NCBI RefSeq assembly: GCF_004153545.1
Contig: NZ_SDVA01000002.1
Span: 62,001-126,000, forward strand
Direction of reading: 5' to 3'
DNA from: Serinicoccus sediminis
Lineage (GTDB): Bacteria; Actinomycetota; Actinomycetes; Actinomycetales; Dermatophilaceae
DNA: 64,000 bases
Below are positions 7,813 through 16,753 of the stretch, piece after piece. The translations under genes and the position numbers were made by a program. Position 1 is the first letter of the stretch; every line of letters starts with the position of its first letter. The notes beneath the pieces were generated by a model that saw nothing but the letters and a program-made list of their open reading frames with translations, was not told the DNA's origin and did no database searches.

Positions 7813-9423
7813 CTAGAGCACCATGCCCAGGGCGAACGGCCCGATCAGCACCGTGAAGAGGGTGATGAGGAGCACGCCGACGACGTTGAGGACGATTCCA
7901 CCACGCGCCATCTCCTGGATTTTCACCGCCCCGGTGCCGAAGACGATGGCGTTGGGCGGGGTGCCCACCGGCAGCATGAACGCGCAGGTCGCGGCGAGCG
8001 CGGCCGGGATGAGCAGGGTGATCGGGTCGACCCCGATGCCGACCGCGACCCCGCCGAGGACGGGGATGAAGGTGGCGGCGGTCGCGGTGTTGCTCGTCAC
8101 CTCGGTGAGGAAGAGCACGATGGTGACGACGGCGGCGAGCAGCAGCACGATGGGCAGGGCGCCGAGCCCGGTCACCTGGGTGCCGAACCACTCGTCCAGC
8201 CCGGTGCCGGCCACCGCGGCCGCCAGGCTCAGGCCACCACCGAAGAGCAGCAGCACGCCCCAGGGCAGGCCCTCCTCCGCGTCGTCCCACTCCAGCGCCA
8301 TCCGGCCCTCCCGGTCCCCGGGGATGAGGAAGAGCGCCAGGCCTGCGCCGATGGCGATGGCGGTGTCGTCGAGCTCGCCGAGCCACGGGGCGGCCTCGGC
8401 GAGCGCCGGGATGTTGAACAGCAGCCCGGGCACGATCCACAGGAAGGCCGCGCCGCAGAAGACCGTGAGCACGACCTTCTCGCCCTGGCTCATCGGGCCC
8501 AGCTCGTCGATCTCGGAGTTGATGAGCTCACGGCCGCCGGGGATCTCCTGCAGCTGGAAGCGGAACATGAGCCGGGTGATGAGCAGCCACGCGAGGCCGA
8601 TGAAGACCACCACGATGGGGACACCGAGGAGCATCCAGGCGAGGAAGCCCACGTCGGTCCCCACCTCGTCGGCGAGGTAACCGGCGACGATGGCGTTGGG
8701 TGGGCTCCCGAGCAGGGTGCCCAGGCCGCCGATCGAGGCGGCCCACGCGATGGACAGGACGAGCGCGACGCCGAAGAGCCGCACGTCCGGGTCGTTGACG
8801 ACGTCGCTCACCGCGCGCCCCTGACCGACCTCCTCGGCCACGTCGCCGTCGGCCACGCTCGAGGCGGCCTGCCGGCTGTTCTCGACCACGAGGGCGAGCA
8901 CCGAGATGCCGATGGGCAGCATCATCAGGGTGGTCGCGGTGTTGGAGACCCACATCGACAGGAACGCCGTGGAGATCATCATGCCGAGGATGATCCGGCG
9001 GGGGTGGGTGCCGACCCGCCGCAGCGTGAGCAGGGCGATGCGGCGGTGGAGGTTCCACTTCTGCATGGCGATGGCGATGAGGAAGCCACCGAGGAAGAGG
9101 AAGACGATCGAGTTGGCGTAGGGCGCCGTCGCGTCCGCGACCCCGAGCCCGGTCAGCGGCGGGATGAGGACGATCGGCAGCAGCGAGGTCGCCGCCAGCG
9201 GGATGGCCTCGGTCATCCACCAGGTCGCCATGAGCACGGCGACCGCCGCGACGAAGCGGGCGTCGCCGGACATGTCCGCACCGCCCAGCAGGAGGTAGAC
9301 CAGCGCCGCCAGGCCGAGCCCGCCCAGCCGGAACGTCCAGGTGCGACCGGCCGGCCGGGGTGGCTCCCGGTCGCTCGCCTCGTAGTCGTACTCGCCCTGT
9401 TCCCGAACGACCTGTCCGCTCAT
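7813..9423 (-). CDS. DASS-family (SLC13-like) anion symporter
   Basis: A 536-residue membrane protein of the divalent anion:sodium symporter family, importing dicarboxylates or sulfate-like anions with sodium. Two SNT motifs that bind anion and sodium are present: SNTATTLMMLP in the first half and SNTATAATFIP in the second. Two related hairpin segments read LLGSPPNAIV and PVGTPPNAIVFGTG. The N-terminal ~30 residues (MSGQVVREQGEYDYEASD) are acidic and cytoplasmic. A long loop between the halves (VVENSRQAASSVADG) is insertion-like. Start ATG 9423 chosen because the family N-terminus is short. Divergent from the saccharopine dehydrogenase-like gene. Confidence 0.88.
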   Translation of the reverse strand: MSGQVVREQGEYDYEASDREPPRPAGRTWTFRLGGLGLAALVYLLLGGADMSGDARFVAAVAVLMATWWMTEAIPLAATSLLPIVLIPPLTGLGVADATAPYANSIVFLFLGGFLIAIAMQKWNLHRRIALLTLRRVGTHPRRIILGMMISTAFLSMWVSNTATTLMMLPIGISVLALVVENSRQAASSVADGDVAEEVGQGRAVSDVVNDPDVRLFGVALVLSIAWAASIGGLGTLLGSPPNAIVAGYLADEVGTDVGFLAWMLLGVPIVVVFIGLAWLLITRLMFRFQLQEIPGGRELINSEIDELGPMSQGEKVVLTVFCGAAFLWIVPGLLFNIPALAEAAPWLGELDDTAIAIGAGLALFLIPGDREGRMALEWDDAEEGLPWGVLLLFGGGLSLAAAVAGTGLDEWFGTQVTGLGALPIVLLLAAVVTIVLFLTEVTSNTATAATFIPVLGGVAVGIGVDPITLLIPAALAATCAFMLPVGTPPNAIVFGTGAVKIQEMARGGIVLNVVGVLLITLFTVLIGPFALGMVL

Positions 9424-9511
9424 CCGCCCAGCCCCTCTCACGTCGGTGTGACCGGCTCAACCTAGCGCACGCCCTGTCCTGGTTGACGCAGGGAGAAGAC
9501 GGGACTCGTCA

Positions 9512-9517
9512 TACCCT
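9512..9517 (+). promoter_or_regulatory. -10 element of a leaderless promoter (TACCCT)
   Basis: TACCCT lies seven bases before ATG 9525, so transcription should begin at or within a base or two of the start codon. There is no ribosome-binding site between. It represents the start arrangement used by many genes in this window. Confidence 0.6.
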
Positions 9518-9524
9518 GGACCGC

Positions 9525-10562
9525 ATGAGTCGTCCCCACCTGTGGATCCGCGCCGAGGCCCGCCCGGGCGAGCAGCGCGTGCCCATCGTCCCCGCCGACG
9601 CCGCCCGCCTGGTGGCCGACGGGTATGTCGTGACCGTCGAGGAGTCGCCCAGCCGCGTGGTGGACCTCGAGGAGTACGTCGAGGCCGGGTGCTCGGTCGC
9701 GCCCTACGGCTCGTGGGTCGACGCGCCCGAGGGCGCCGTGGTCGTCGGCATCAAGGAGCTGCCCGAGGACCCCGCCGACCTGGCGCACACCCACGTGTTC
9801 TTCGCCCACGCCTACAAGGGCCAGGAGGGCGCCGACGTCACCCTGGAGCGCTTCCGACGCGGCGGTGGAGAGCTGCTCGACGTCGAGTACCTCACGCTCG
9901 ACGGACGGCGGGTCGTCGCCTTCGGCTTCTGGGCGGGGTATGTCGGTGCGGCGCTGTCCGTGCTCCGGCACCGGGGTCTGCTCGACGGCGGGGTGGCGCC
10001 GATGGCGCGCGAGGACCTGGACGCGCAGCTGCGCGGCAGCGCCGAGGGCCGCGAGCCCGAGCGGGCGCTCGTCATCGGCTCCCGCGGGCGCTCCGGGCGC
10101 GGCGCGGTCGAGGCGCTGGAGCTGGCCGGGTGCACGGTGACGCGGTGGGACCGCGTCGACACCGTCGACCTCGACAAGGCGGCGCTGCTCGACCACGACA
10201 TCCTCGTCAACTGCGTCGTCAGCAGCACCCCGCGCGAGCCCTTCGTCGGTCCCGCCGACGTCGAGGCGCCCCGTCGGCTCCGCACGATCGGCGACGTCAC
10301 CTGCGACGTCACCTCGGACAACAACCTGCTGCCGATCAACACCGCCATCACCACGTGGGCCGAGCCGGTGCGCGACGTCGGCACGGCGCAGGCCCCGCTC
10401 GACGTCATCGCCATCGACAACCTGCCCTCGCTGCTGCCGCTGGAGTCCTCGGTCAGCTTCTCCGCCGAGCTCACGCCGCTGCTGGAGGACCTCGCCGAGC
10501 GGCGCGGCCCCTGGGCGGCCAGCCTGGAGTGGTTCCGCCGGCACGTGCCGCTGGGGGGCTGA
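9525..10562 (+). CDS. Saccharopine dehydrogenase (lysine-forming)-like oxidoreductase
   Basis: A 345-residue protein of the AlaDH/PNT-N fold related to NAD-dependent saccharopine dehydrogenase (Lys1). The N-terminal part has WIRAEARPGEQRVPI, VVVGIKELPEDP and THVFFAHAYKGQ, all typical of Lys1-like enzymes. The C-terminal part has the Rossmann segment ALVIGSRGRSGRGAVEAL, TIGDVTCDVTSDNN and VIAIDNLPSLLPLESS, which match the substrate-binding end of the family. The family reaction is reversible oxidation of saccharopine to lysine and 2-oxoglutarate; in actinobacteria the physiological role is unclear. The start is supported by TACCCT seven bases upstream (leaderless). Confidence 0.82.
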   Translation: MSRPHLWIRAEARPGEQRVPIVPADAARLVADGYVVTVEESPSRVVDLEEYVEAGCSVAPYGSWVDAPEGAVVVGIKELPEDPADLAHTHVFFAHAYKGQEGADVTLERFRRGGGELLDVEYLTLDGRRVVAFGFWAGYVGAALSVLRHRGLLDGGVAPMAREDLDAQLRGSAEGREPERALVIGSRGRSGRGAVEALELAGCTVTRWDRVDTVDLDKAALLDHDILVNCVVSSTPREPFVGPADVEAPRRLRTIGDVTCDVTSDNNLLPINTAITTWAEPVRDVGTAQAPLDVIAIDNLPSLLPLESSVSFSAELTPLLEDLAERRGPWAASLEWFRRHVPLGG

Positions 10563-10583
10563 CGCAGCCGGTCCGCCGCCCGC

Positions 10584-10711
10584 ACCGAGCGCCGCGAATG
10601 GTTGCCTGACCACCCACCGAGCGCCGCGAATGGTTCCCTGACCACCCACCGAGCGCCGCGAATGGTTGCCTGACCGCCCACCGAGCGCCGCAGATGGTGG
10701 TTGGACACGGC
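10584..10711 (+). repeat. 32-bp tandem repeat array, 4 units (locus B1)
   Basis: Four direct repeats beginning ACCGAGCGCCGC at 10584, 10616, 10648 and 10680, an exact 32-bp period. The core reads ACCGAGCGCCGCGAATGGTT; the fourth unit is degenerate in its 3' half. It sits between convergent genes. The same family occurs at 22589-22716, and one stray unit lies inside cobQ. Confidence 0.92.
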
Positions 10712-10728
10712 GACCCGTCGCCGGCGGC

Positions 10729-11301
10729 TCAGCGCTTCTGCGTCCAGCGCCACCCGCGCGGGGGCTTCGACCCGTCGTCCGGCAGCATGGTCCGCACCCG
10801 TACGTCACCCAGCAGACTCGTCGCCGTCACCCGCACGAGCGCCCCGGTCTCCGGCACTCCCTGGGCGTCCGGGTCGACGTCGTGGCGCAGGTCCCCCATG
10901 AGGGTGAAGCCCTGCAGCTCGACCCGGGTCCCGGCCGGCACCGCGATCTTGACGTCGCCCATGCCGGTGTAGGTCGAGATCTCCAGGGTCTCCCCGGGTC
11001 GGAGCACCTCGCGGAGGTCGAGCTTGACGTCGCCGAGGAACATCATCAGCGTCGTCCGCTCGGCCACCTGCCAGGACCCGGTGCGGGTGATGTCGCCCAG
11101 GAAGGTGCCCAGCGTCTGGCTCGGCTGGCGGAGCGGGCGTGGGAGGTCCGACGGGGGCCGGGACAGCCCGGAGGTGCGCCCGTCCGGGACCTCCTCCCGC
11201 GGCGCCGGCCGGTCCCCCGGTCGTGGGATCTCGGGTCGCCACTCGGGGGGGACCTCGGACGGCCCTCCGGCAGAGGGGTCGGGAGCGGTGGGGTAGGCCA
11301 T
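10729..11301 (-). CDS. LiaF-like C-terminal domain protein
   Basis: A 190-residue protein. Residues 1-75 are proline/arginine-rich and probably disordered. Residues ~80-185 form the LiaF-type beta-stranded domain of repeated GD-containing strands: TFLGDITRTGSWQV, MMFLGDVKLDLREV, TGMGDVKIAVPAG, LMGDLRHDVD and SLLGDVRVR. In LiaF proteins this domain takes part in envelope-stress sensing, but here there are no transmembrane helices and no liaSR genes nearby, so the role is unknown. Start ATG 11301 chosen because TACGCT lies eight bases upstream, giving a leaderless mRNA. The 32-bp array lies beyond its stop. Confidence 0.75.
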   Translation of the reverse strand: MAYPTAPDPSAGGPSEVPPEWRPEIPRPGDRPAPREEVPDGRTSGLSRPPSDLPRPLRQPSQTLGTFLGDITRTGSWQVAERTTLMMFLGDVKLDLREVLRPGETLEISTYTGMGDVKIAVPAGTRVELQGFTLMGDLRHDVDPDAQGVPETGALVRVTATSLLGDVRVRTMLPDDGSKPPRGWRWTQKR

Positions 11302-11374
11302 ACCCCCTGAGCGTAGCGAGGGCGCAGCTCGGCCGCCGGTGACACCTGTCACGCGGCGACCCGCGGGGCCGGGG

Positions 11375-12610
11375 TCAGCGGAAGGCGCTGGTGCCGGTCA
11401 CCGCGCGCCCGACGAGGAGGGACTGGACGGTGCGGCTCCCCTCGTAGGTGTAGGTCGCCTCGAGGTCGGCGAAGTGCCGGGCCACGTGGTGGTCGAGCAG
11501 GATGCCGTTGCCGCCCAGCATGTCCCGGGCGGTGGCGACCACCTCGCGGGCGGCCGTGGTCGTGTGCAGCTTGGCCATCGCGGCGTGCTCGATGGTGCAG
11601 CGCCCCTGGTCCTCGAGCTGGCTCATCCGCGTGCACATGAGCTGCATCGACGTGATGAGGGTGACCATGCGGGCGAGGTCGTCCTGGATGAGCTGGTTCT
11701 TGGCCAGCGGCCGGCCGAACTGCTCACGCCGCAGCGCGTAGGTCAGCGCGCCCTCGTAGGCCGCGACCGCGTGCCCGACGGCCTCCCACGCCACCGCCTG
11801 CCGGGACCGCGCCAGCACCCGGTTGGTGTCGGCGAAGGTGCGCGCCTCGGCGAGCCGGTTGCCCGCCGGGACCCGGACCCCGTCGAGCCGGATGTGCGCC
11901 TGCCACACCCCGCGGTTGCTGATCTTGCCGTCGATGACCTGGGCGTCCCACCCGTCCAGCTGCTGCGGGGACTCCACGACGAAGCCACCCACGTCGCCGT
12001 CGTCGTCCCGCGCCCAGACCACGACGAGGTCGGCGACCGAGCCGTTGCCGATCCACCGCTTGGCGCCGTCGAGCACCCAGTGGTCGCCGTCGCGCCGGGC
12101 CCGGGTCTCCATGCTCACCACGTCGGAGCCGTGGGTGGGCTCCGTGAGGGCGACCGCACCGACCGTCTCGACCCGGGCCATCCCCGGCAGCCAGCGCTCC
12201 CGCTGCTCCTCGTCGCCCAGCAGGTGCACCGAGGTCATCGCCAGCCCGGAATGGACCGCGTTGAAGGTCGCGATCGACCCGTCCCCGCGGGCCAGCTCGG
12301 CGCACATCATGCCGTCGGCGAGCGCCGACACCCCGGCGCACCCGTAGCCCTCGATCGAGGCCCCCGCGACCTGGGTGGCGGCATACCCCGGCACCATCTC
12401 GGCGGGGTACCGAGCGGCCTCCCACCACTCCTGCGCGGCCGGCACGACCGCCTCGTCGCACCACCGGCGCACCCCGTCGCGCAGCGCCCGCTCCTGCTCG
12501 GTGAGCAGCTCGTCGAGCTGCAGGAAGTCGGTCCCGCGGGCCAGCCCCAGGTCGGCGCCCTCCGGCACCCCCCGGTCGGACTCGGGCATCGGCTCCGGTG
12601 CGTCGCTCAT
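11375..12610 (-). CDS. Acyl-CoA dehydrogenase, glutaryl-CoA dehydrogenase-like
   Basis: A 411-residue flavoprotein acyl-CoA dehydrogenase. FAD- and substrate-binding segments read ALTEPTHGSDVVSMET and RWIGNGSVADLVVVWA. The catalytic Glu is in ATYTYEGSRTVQSLLVGRA near the C-terminus, the same position as in glutaryl-CoA dehydrogenases, whose C-terminal pattern it resembles more than medium-chain enzymes. It would transfer electrons to ETF. Start ATG 12610 is supported by TACCCT six bases upstream (leaderless), which overlaps a GGCATACC octamer. No ETF or CoA-ligase gene is directly joined; the acyl-CoA synthetase at 13532-15304 is on the same strand two genes upstream. Confidence 0.88.
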   Translation of the reverse strand: MSDAPEPMPESDRGVPEGADLGLARGTDFLQLDELLTEQERALRDGVRRWCDEAVVPAAQEWWEAARYPAEMVPGYAATQVAGASIEGYGCAGVSALADGMMCAELARGDGSIATFNAVHSGLAMTSVHLLGDEEQRERWLPGMARVETVGAVALTEPTHGSDVVSMETRARRDGDHWVLDGAKRWIGNGSVADLVVVWARDDDGDVGGFVVESPQQLDGWDAQVIDGKISNRGVWQAHIRLDGVRVPAGNRLAEARTFADTNRVLARSRQAVAWEAVGHAVAAYEGALTYALRREQFGRPLAKNQLIQDDLARMVTLITSMQLMCTRMSQLEDQGRCTIEHAAMAKLHTTTAAREVVATARDMLGGNGILLDHHVARHFADLEATYTYEGSRTVQSLLVGRAVTGTSAFR

Positions 12611-12642
12611 GACCCGAGGGTATGCCGCGGGCCCGACAAACC

Positions 12643-13437
12643 TCAGCCCAGGGGATGCCCGTGGGTCAGGCCGGGGGCGCGCCCCGGCTCGATGAACCAC
12701 TCGTCACCGAACATGGCCGCGAACTGCTCGGTGGGCATGCCGAGCATCCACCCGACGTCCTCCTGGCTGGCGTGCGCGGCGAGGGCCGCGCGCTTGGTGG
12801 CGAGCACCTCCTGCACGTCGACGTGCCAGTGGATCTCCGCCTCCGGGGTGCCCATCGGGTTGCCGTCGTCGCCGAGGCCGTCCGGGTCCCAGTCCTCCTC
12901 GCCCGTCGTGCCCGCCTCCCGGGCCGCCTCGATCATGCGGCGCACCTGGTCGCGGTTCATGGTGTTCTCCAGCAGCCGAGGACGGCGGGCGGCGAGCTCG
13001 GCCGCCCGGTGGGCCACGGCGTGGACCTTGACGTGGTCCGGGTGCCCGTAGCCGCCGTGCCAGTCGTAGCCGACGAGGACGTCGGCGTCCTCCTCGTCGA
13101 GGATCGTCGCGAGCCGGTGCGCCGCCTCGTCGGTGTCGGCGACGTGGAAGGACTGCTCGTGGGAGTTCTGCTCCCAGCCGGTCATGCCGGAGTCGGCGTA
13201 GCCCAGCCAGGCGATCCGGTGCGTGCCGAGGACCCGCCCGGCGGCCTCCGCCTCGACGCGTCGTCGGTCGACCACGGTCTCGCCCTCGCGAAGGTCACCG
13301 GGCGGCGTGCCGTGGTCGCCGTGGGTGGCGAAGACGCAGACCACCCGGTGGCCGGCGTCGACGGCCAGCCGGATGGTGCCGGAGGTGCCGCTGGCCTCGT
13401 CGTCGGGATGGGCGTGCAGGAGGACGATCGTGCTCAC
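12643..13437 (-). CDS. PIG-L family zinc deacetylase (MshB/Mca-like)
   Basis: A 264-residue PIG-L fold hydrolase. The zinc motif AHPDDE lies at residues 9-14 and the second zinc ligand in GYGHPDHVKVH. Members deacetylate N-acetylglucosaminyl compounds or cleave mycothiol conjugates in actinobacteria; the sequence does not decide between MshB, Mca and other members. It also has EIHWHVDVQEVLATKRAAL, typical of the Mca/MshB branch. Start GTG 13437 chosen because TATCGT lies six bases upstream, again leaderless. Neighbours do not add functional context. Confidence 0.8.
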   Translation of the reverse strand: MSTIVLLHAHPDDEASGTSGTIRLAVDAGHRVVCVFATHGDHGTPPGDLREGETVVDRRRVEAEAAGRVLGTHRIAWLGYADSGMTGWEQNSHEQSFHVADTDEAAHRLATILDEEDADVLVGYDWHGGYGHPDHVKVHAVAHRAAELAARRPRLLENTMNRDQVRRMIEAAREAGTTGEEDWDPDGLGDDGNPMGTPEAEIHWHVDVQEVLATKRAALAAHASQEDVGWMLGMPTEQFAAMFGDEWFIEPGRAPGLTHGHPLG

Positions 13438-13531
13438 GGGCTCACGATAGGCCCCGGTCCCGACAGACCCGGCCCGTCGACCGGCAGCAGACGCGACCGG
13501 CGACGGCCGGCGTGACCAGAGAGGGCCGGCG

Positions 13532-15304
13532 TCACCCCCGCAGGTCGGGGAAGTCGCTGTCCCGCCACTCGGTCGCCTCGGCTCCCGGTGCAGCACCGCT
13601 CGTCGGGGCGGCGTCGGCACCCTCCCCGCCGCCGGCCAGCTGCTCCTCGCGGGCCCGCAGCTCGACCCGCCGGATCTTGCCGCTGATCGTCTTGGGCAGC
13701 TCGTAGAACTCGACCCGTCGGACCCGCTGCCACGGCTGCAGGTGCTCGCGGGCGTGCGCGAGGATGGAGCGCGCCGTCTCGGCGGTCGGTGCGTGCCCGT
13801 CGACCAGGGCGACGTAGGCCTTGGGCACCGACAGCCGCAGCTCGTCGGGCGCGGGCACCACGGCCGCCTCGGCGACGGCCGGGTGCTCGATGAGCACCGA
13901 CTCCAGCTCGAACGGGCTGATCTTGTAGTCGCTGGCCTTGAAGACGTCGTCGGTGCGGCCGACGTAGGTGATCATGCCCGCCGCGTCCCGCTCCGCGACG
14001 TCCCCGGTGTGGTAGAAACCACCGGCCATCGCCTCGGTGTTGCGGCCCTCGTCACCCTGGTAGCCGGTCATCAGCGCCACCGGCGACGCCGACAGGTCGA
14101 GGCAGATCTCGCCCTCCCCGGGGCCGTCGACCCGCTCCCCCGACTGCGGGTCGACGAGCACCGAGGGGATGCCGGGCAGCGGCATACCCATCGACCCGGG
14201 CTTGACCCGCTCGCCCGGGCAGTTGCCGATCTGCGCGGTGGTCTCGGTCTGGCCGTAGCCGTCCCGCAGGGTGAGCCCCCAGTGCCGCTGCACCTGGGTG
14301 ATGACCTCGGGGTTGAGCGGCTCACCGGCCCCGATCACCTCGCGCAGCGCGCCGGGGCCACCGGACAGGTCGGCGTTGATGAGCATGCGCCAGACCGTCG
14401 GCGGCGCGCACAGGCTGGTGACGCGGTGCCGGCGCACGACGTCGAGGAGCACGGCGGGGTCGAACCGCCGGTAGGCGTGGACGAGGATCGTCGCCTCGGC
14501 GATCCAGGGGGCGAAGAAGCAGCTCCACGCGTGCTTGGCCCAGCCCGGGCTGGAGATGTTGAGGTGGACGTCGCCGGGGCGCAGGCCCAGCCAGTAGGCC
14601 GTCGACAGGTGCCCGACCGGGTAGCTGACCTGGGTGTGCTCGACCAGCTTGGGGCGGTTGGTGGTGCCGGAGGTGAAGTAGAGCAGCAGCCGGTCGTCCG
14701 GTCCGGTGCCGGGGTGGTCGACGCGGGGGGCGTCCTGCCGGTATGCCGTGCGCAGGTCCGTCCAGCCGTCGACCTCTCCCACGGACACCCGGACGTAGTC
14801 GCCCGGCACGTCGTCGAACGTCGGCGTGTCCACGGCGTCGACCACCACCGCCCGGGCCGCGCCCCGCTCCAGCCGGTCCCGTAGGTCGGAGGGGCCGGCC
14901 GCGGTCGTGGTGGGCATGAGCACGGCCCCGAGCTTCATCACCCCGAGCATGGTGTCCCAGAGCTCGACCTGGTTGCCCAGCATGATCATCACGCTGTCGC
15001 CGCGGCCGATGCCCTGGTCGGCCAGCAGCGCGGCGACCTGGTCGGACCGGGTCGCGACCTCGTCGAAGGTCAGCGTCTGGTCCGAGCCGTCCTCCTGCAC
15101 GACCACCAGCGCGGGCGTGTCGTTGCCTCGCGCGATGGCGTCGAACCAGTCCACCGCCCAGTTGAACTGCTCCCCCACGTCGGGGTAGCGGAACTCCTCC
15201 CGGGCCCGCGCGGGCTCACCGTAGAGCTCCAGCAGCTGGTCGCGGGCAGCCCGGTAGGCCTCGTAGGCCGGGGTGGTCGGCTGGTCGGTCGACATCGGCG
15301 TCAT
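13532..15304 (-). CDS. AMP-forming acyl-CoA synthetase (medium-chain-like)
   Basis: A 590-residue ANL-superfamily ligase forming acyl-CoA from carboxylate, ATP and CoA. The N-terminal pattern GEQFNWAVDWFD is typical of the medium-chain acyl-CoA synthetase group. Motif A3 reads YFTSGTTNRPKLVEHT, A5 DGYGQTETTAQ, A7 YHTGDVAERD, and A8/hinge YVGRTDDVFKASDYKISPFE; the catalytic lysine is in LPKTISGKIRR. The last ~40 residues are Gly/Ala/Glu-rich and low complexity. Start ATG 15304 has a TAGGCA element seven bases upstream; ATG 15295 is an alternative. Exact chain-length preference unknown. Confidence 0.88.
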   Translation of the reverse strand: MTPMSTDQPTTPAYEAYRAARDQLLELYGEPARAREEFRYPDVGEQFNWAVDWFDAIARGNDTPALVVVQEDGSDQTLTFDEVATRSDQVAALLADQGIGRGDSVMIMLGNQVELWDTMLGVMKLGAVLMPTTTAAGPSDLRDRLERGAARAVVVDAVDTPTFDDVPGDYVRVSVGEVDGWTDLRTAYRQDAPRVDHPGTGPDDRLLLYFTSGTTNRPKLVEHTQVSYPVGHLSTAYWLGLRPGDVHLNISSPGWAKHAWSCFFAPWIAEATILVHAYRRFDPAVLLDVVRRHRVTSLCAPPTVWRMLINADLSGGPGALREVIGAGEPLNPEVITQVQRHWGLTLRDGYGQTETTAQIGNCPGERVKPGSMGMPLPGIPSVLVDPQSGERVDGPGEGEICLDLSASPVALMTGYQGDEGRNTEAMAGGFYHTGDVAERDAAGMITYVGRTDDVFKASDYKISPFELESVLIEHPAVAEAAVVPAPDELRLSVPKAYVALVDGHAPTAETARSILAHAREHLQPWQRVRRVEFYELPKTISGKIRRVELRAREEQLAGGGEGADAAPTSGAAPGAEATEWRDSDFPDLRG

Positions 15305-15436
15305 GCCCCCATGCCTACACCGCCGCGGGTATGCCTGTCAGCCGGGGGCCGCCCCCGCCGCCGGCCCGGGTCGGGCGTGGTCGGCGTCGCCGGCTTGGGC
15401 GCGCCACTGTCGGACGTGCGTCCTAGAGTCGGGTCC

Positions 15437-15721
15437 ATGACGAACCCCATGGACGACCAGACCCAGCCCGCCCCTCCCGACACCGACGGCGAGGTGCTGG
15501 GCGCACCCAGCCCGCAGTCGCCGGACGACCAGCTCGAGCGCGACCCGCAGAACTGGACCACCGGGGACGACCCGGCGACCGAGGCGCAGAAGTCCTACCT
15601 CGACCGCCTCGCGAGCGCCGCCGGCCAGCAGATCCCGGCCGAGGGGCTCACCAAGGCCCAGGCCTCCGAGCACATCGACCGCCTCCAGTCCGAGACGGGG
15701 ATGGAGCCGCGCGAGTCCTGA
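15437..15721 (+). CDS. DUF3072 family small protein
   Basis: A 94-residue acidic protein. The C-terminal half has the DUF3072 pattern: DPQNWTTGDDPATEAQKSYL, then LTKAQASEHIDRLQ. This short helical domain is common in actinobacteria and proteobacteria, with no known function. The N-terminal 40 residues are Pro/Asp-rich and probably disordered. Start ATG 15437 is supported by TAGAGT seven bases upstream (leaderless). Confidence 0.85.
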   Translation: MTNPMDDQTQPAPPDTDGEVLGAPSPQSPDDQLERDPQNWTTGDDPATEAQKSYLDRLASAAGQQIPAEGLTKAQASEHIDRLQSETGMEPRES

Positions 15722-15739
15722 GCCTCGCACCGGCCTGCC

Positions 15740-16648
15740 TCAGGAGGCGTCGGGCGACCAGACCCGTCGCACCTCGGCCGCCACGGAGGCGACGGCGGGC
15801 CGACGCTCGCTGGAGTCCCGGTGGACGAGCATGACGCGCCGGGTGGGCGGGTCCGTCACCGGCAGCGCCACGACGTCGTCCGGCAGCTCCGGACGCCCCA
15901 GCCGCGGCATGAGGCCGATGCCGAAGCCGGCCTCGACGAGGGCGATCTTGCTCGGGTGGGTGTCGGCGGTGGCCGCGATCCGGTAGTCGAGGTGTCGCTC
16001 GCGCAGCGCCGTGAGCAGCCAGTCGCTGAACACCCCCGGTGAGTCGTCGACCCAGTCCCGGCCACCGCAGTCGCGCAGGTCCACGATGCCGTTGCGCCCG
16101 ACCCGCAGGTCGTGGTCGTGCCGGGCGATGAGGTCGACGACGTCGTTGCCGAGGACGTCCGAGACCAGGCCCTCCGGGAGCGCCTTGTGGTAGTCCGTCC
16201 AGTCGTGCACCACCGCGAGGTCGACCTCGCCGCGGCGCAGGGCCCGGAGCGAGCCCTCGGGGGTGAGCTCGCGCACGGTGAGGCGCAGCAGGGGGTAGAG
16301 GTCGCGCAGCGTGGGCACGGCCGGCGCGAGCAGGCCGACGATGCCGGTGGGGAAGGACGACAGCACCAGGGGGCCCGAGACGTCGCTCGTCAGGTGCTCC
16401 AGCTCGGCCCGGGCGGCCTCGTCCAGCTGCTCCACCTGGGTGGCGAGGCGCACCAGCACCTCGGCGGCATCGGTGGGCACGACGTTGCGCCCCCGCCGCA
16501 CCAGGACAGGCTGCCCGACCTCCCTCTGCAGCCGGGTCAGCTGCTGGCTGACCGCCGAGGCGGTGAGGCCCAGCCGGTCGGCCGCGGCGAGCACCGTGCC
16601 CTCCTCGACGACGGCCTTGAGACTGACCAGGTGCTCGGGAGAGAACAT
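15740..16648 (-). CDS. LysR-family regulator of the duplicated 30-residue peptide genes
   Basis: A 302-residue LysR-type regulator with an N-terminal winged helix (EHLVSLKAVVEEGTVLAAAD, then LTASAVSQQLTRLQREVGQ) and a periplasmic-binding-protein-like effector domain (residues ~90-295). Start ATG 16648 is chosen because TAAGGT (16656-16661, minus strand) lies seven bases upstream, making a leaderless mRNA. Its -10 overlaps the near-palindrome TTACACGTACGTATAA at 16659-16674, as in autoregulated LysR genes. It is divergent from the 30-residue peptide gene. A matching TTA-N10-TAA box precedes the second peptide copy, so it probably controls both. Effector unknown. Confidence 0.88.
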   Translation of the reverse strand: MFSPEHLVSLKAVVEEGTVLAAADRLGLTASAVSQQLTRLQREVGQPVLVRRGRNVVPTDAAEVLVRLATQVEQLDEAARAELEHLTSDVSGPLVLSSFPTGIVGLLAPAVPTLRDLYPLLRLTVRELTPEGSLRALRRGEVDLAVVHDWTDYHKALPEGLVSDVLGNDVVDLIARHDHDLRVGRNGIVDLRDCGGRDWVDDSPGVFSDWLLTALRERHLDYRIAATADTHPSKIALVEAGFGIGLMPRLGRPELPDDVVALPVTDPPTRRVMLVHRDSSERRPAVASVAAEVRRVWSPDAS

Positions 16649-16658
16649 GCAGCACACC

Positions 16659-16674
16659 TTACACGTACGTATAA
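16659..16674. promoter_or_regulatory. Candidate LysR operator, peptide copy 1
   Basis: TTACACGTACGTATAA is a 16-bp near-perfect palindrome (one mismatched pair) of the TTA-N10-TAA/T-N11-A type bound by LysR proteins. It overlaps the -10 of the LysR gene and ends eleven bases before the -35 of the peptide promoter, an activator-like position. A box of the same length and same distance precedes copy 2. Confidence 0.65.
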
Positions 16675-16685
16675 GAAATGTTCGT

Positions 16686-16714
16686 TTGTGCTAATGCAAG
16701 AATCCTGTCAGAGT
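16686..16714 (+). promoter_or_regulatory. Promoter of 30-residue peptide gene, copy 1
   Basis: TTGTGC (16686-16691), a 17-base spacer, then CAGAGT (16709-16714). The same two hexamers with the same spacer are conserved in copy 2. A 5' leader of about 33 bases leads to an AAAGGTGG ribosome site before ATG 16754. Confidence 0.55.
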
Positions 16715-16753
16715 ATTCAGTGTCAGACCCCGACGCGAAGAAAGGTGGCCATC

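Noticed and set aside
6571-9465. 964-residue open frame on the plus strand across the MFS and DASS genes
   Set aside because: It is a shadow frame: Pro/Ser/Thr/Arg-rich low complexity with no domain, while the opposite strand encodes two clear transporters with family motifs.
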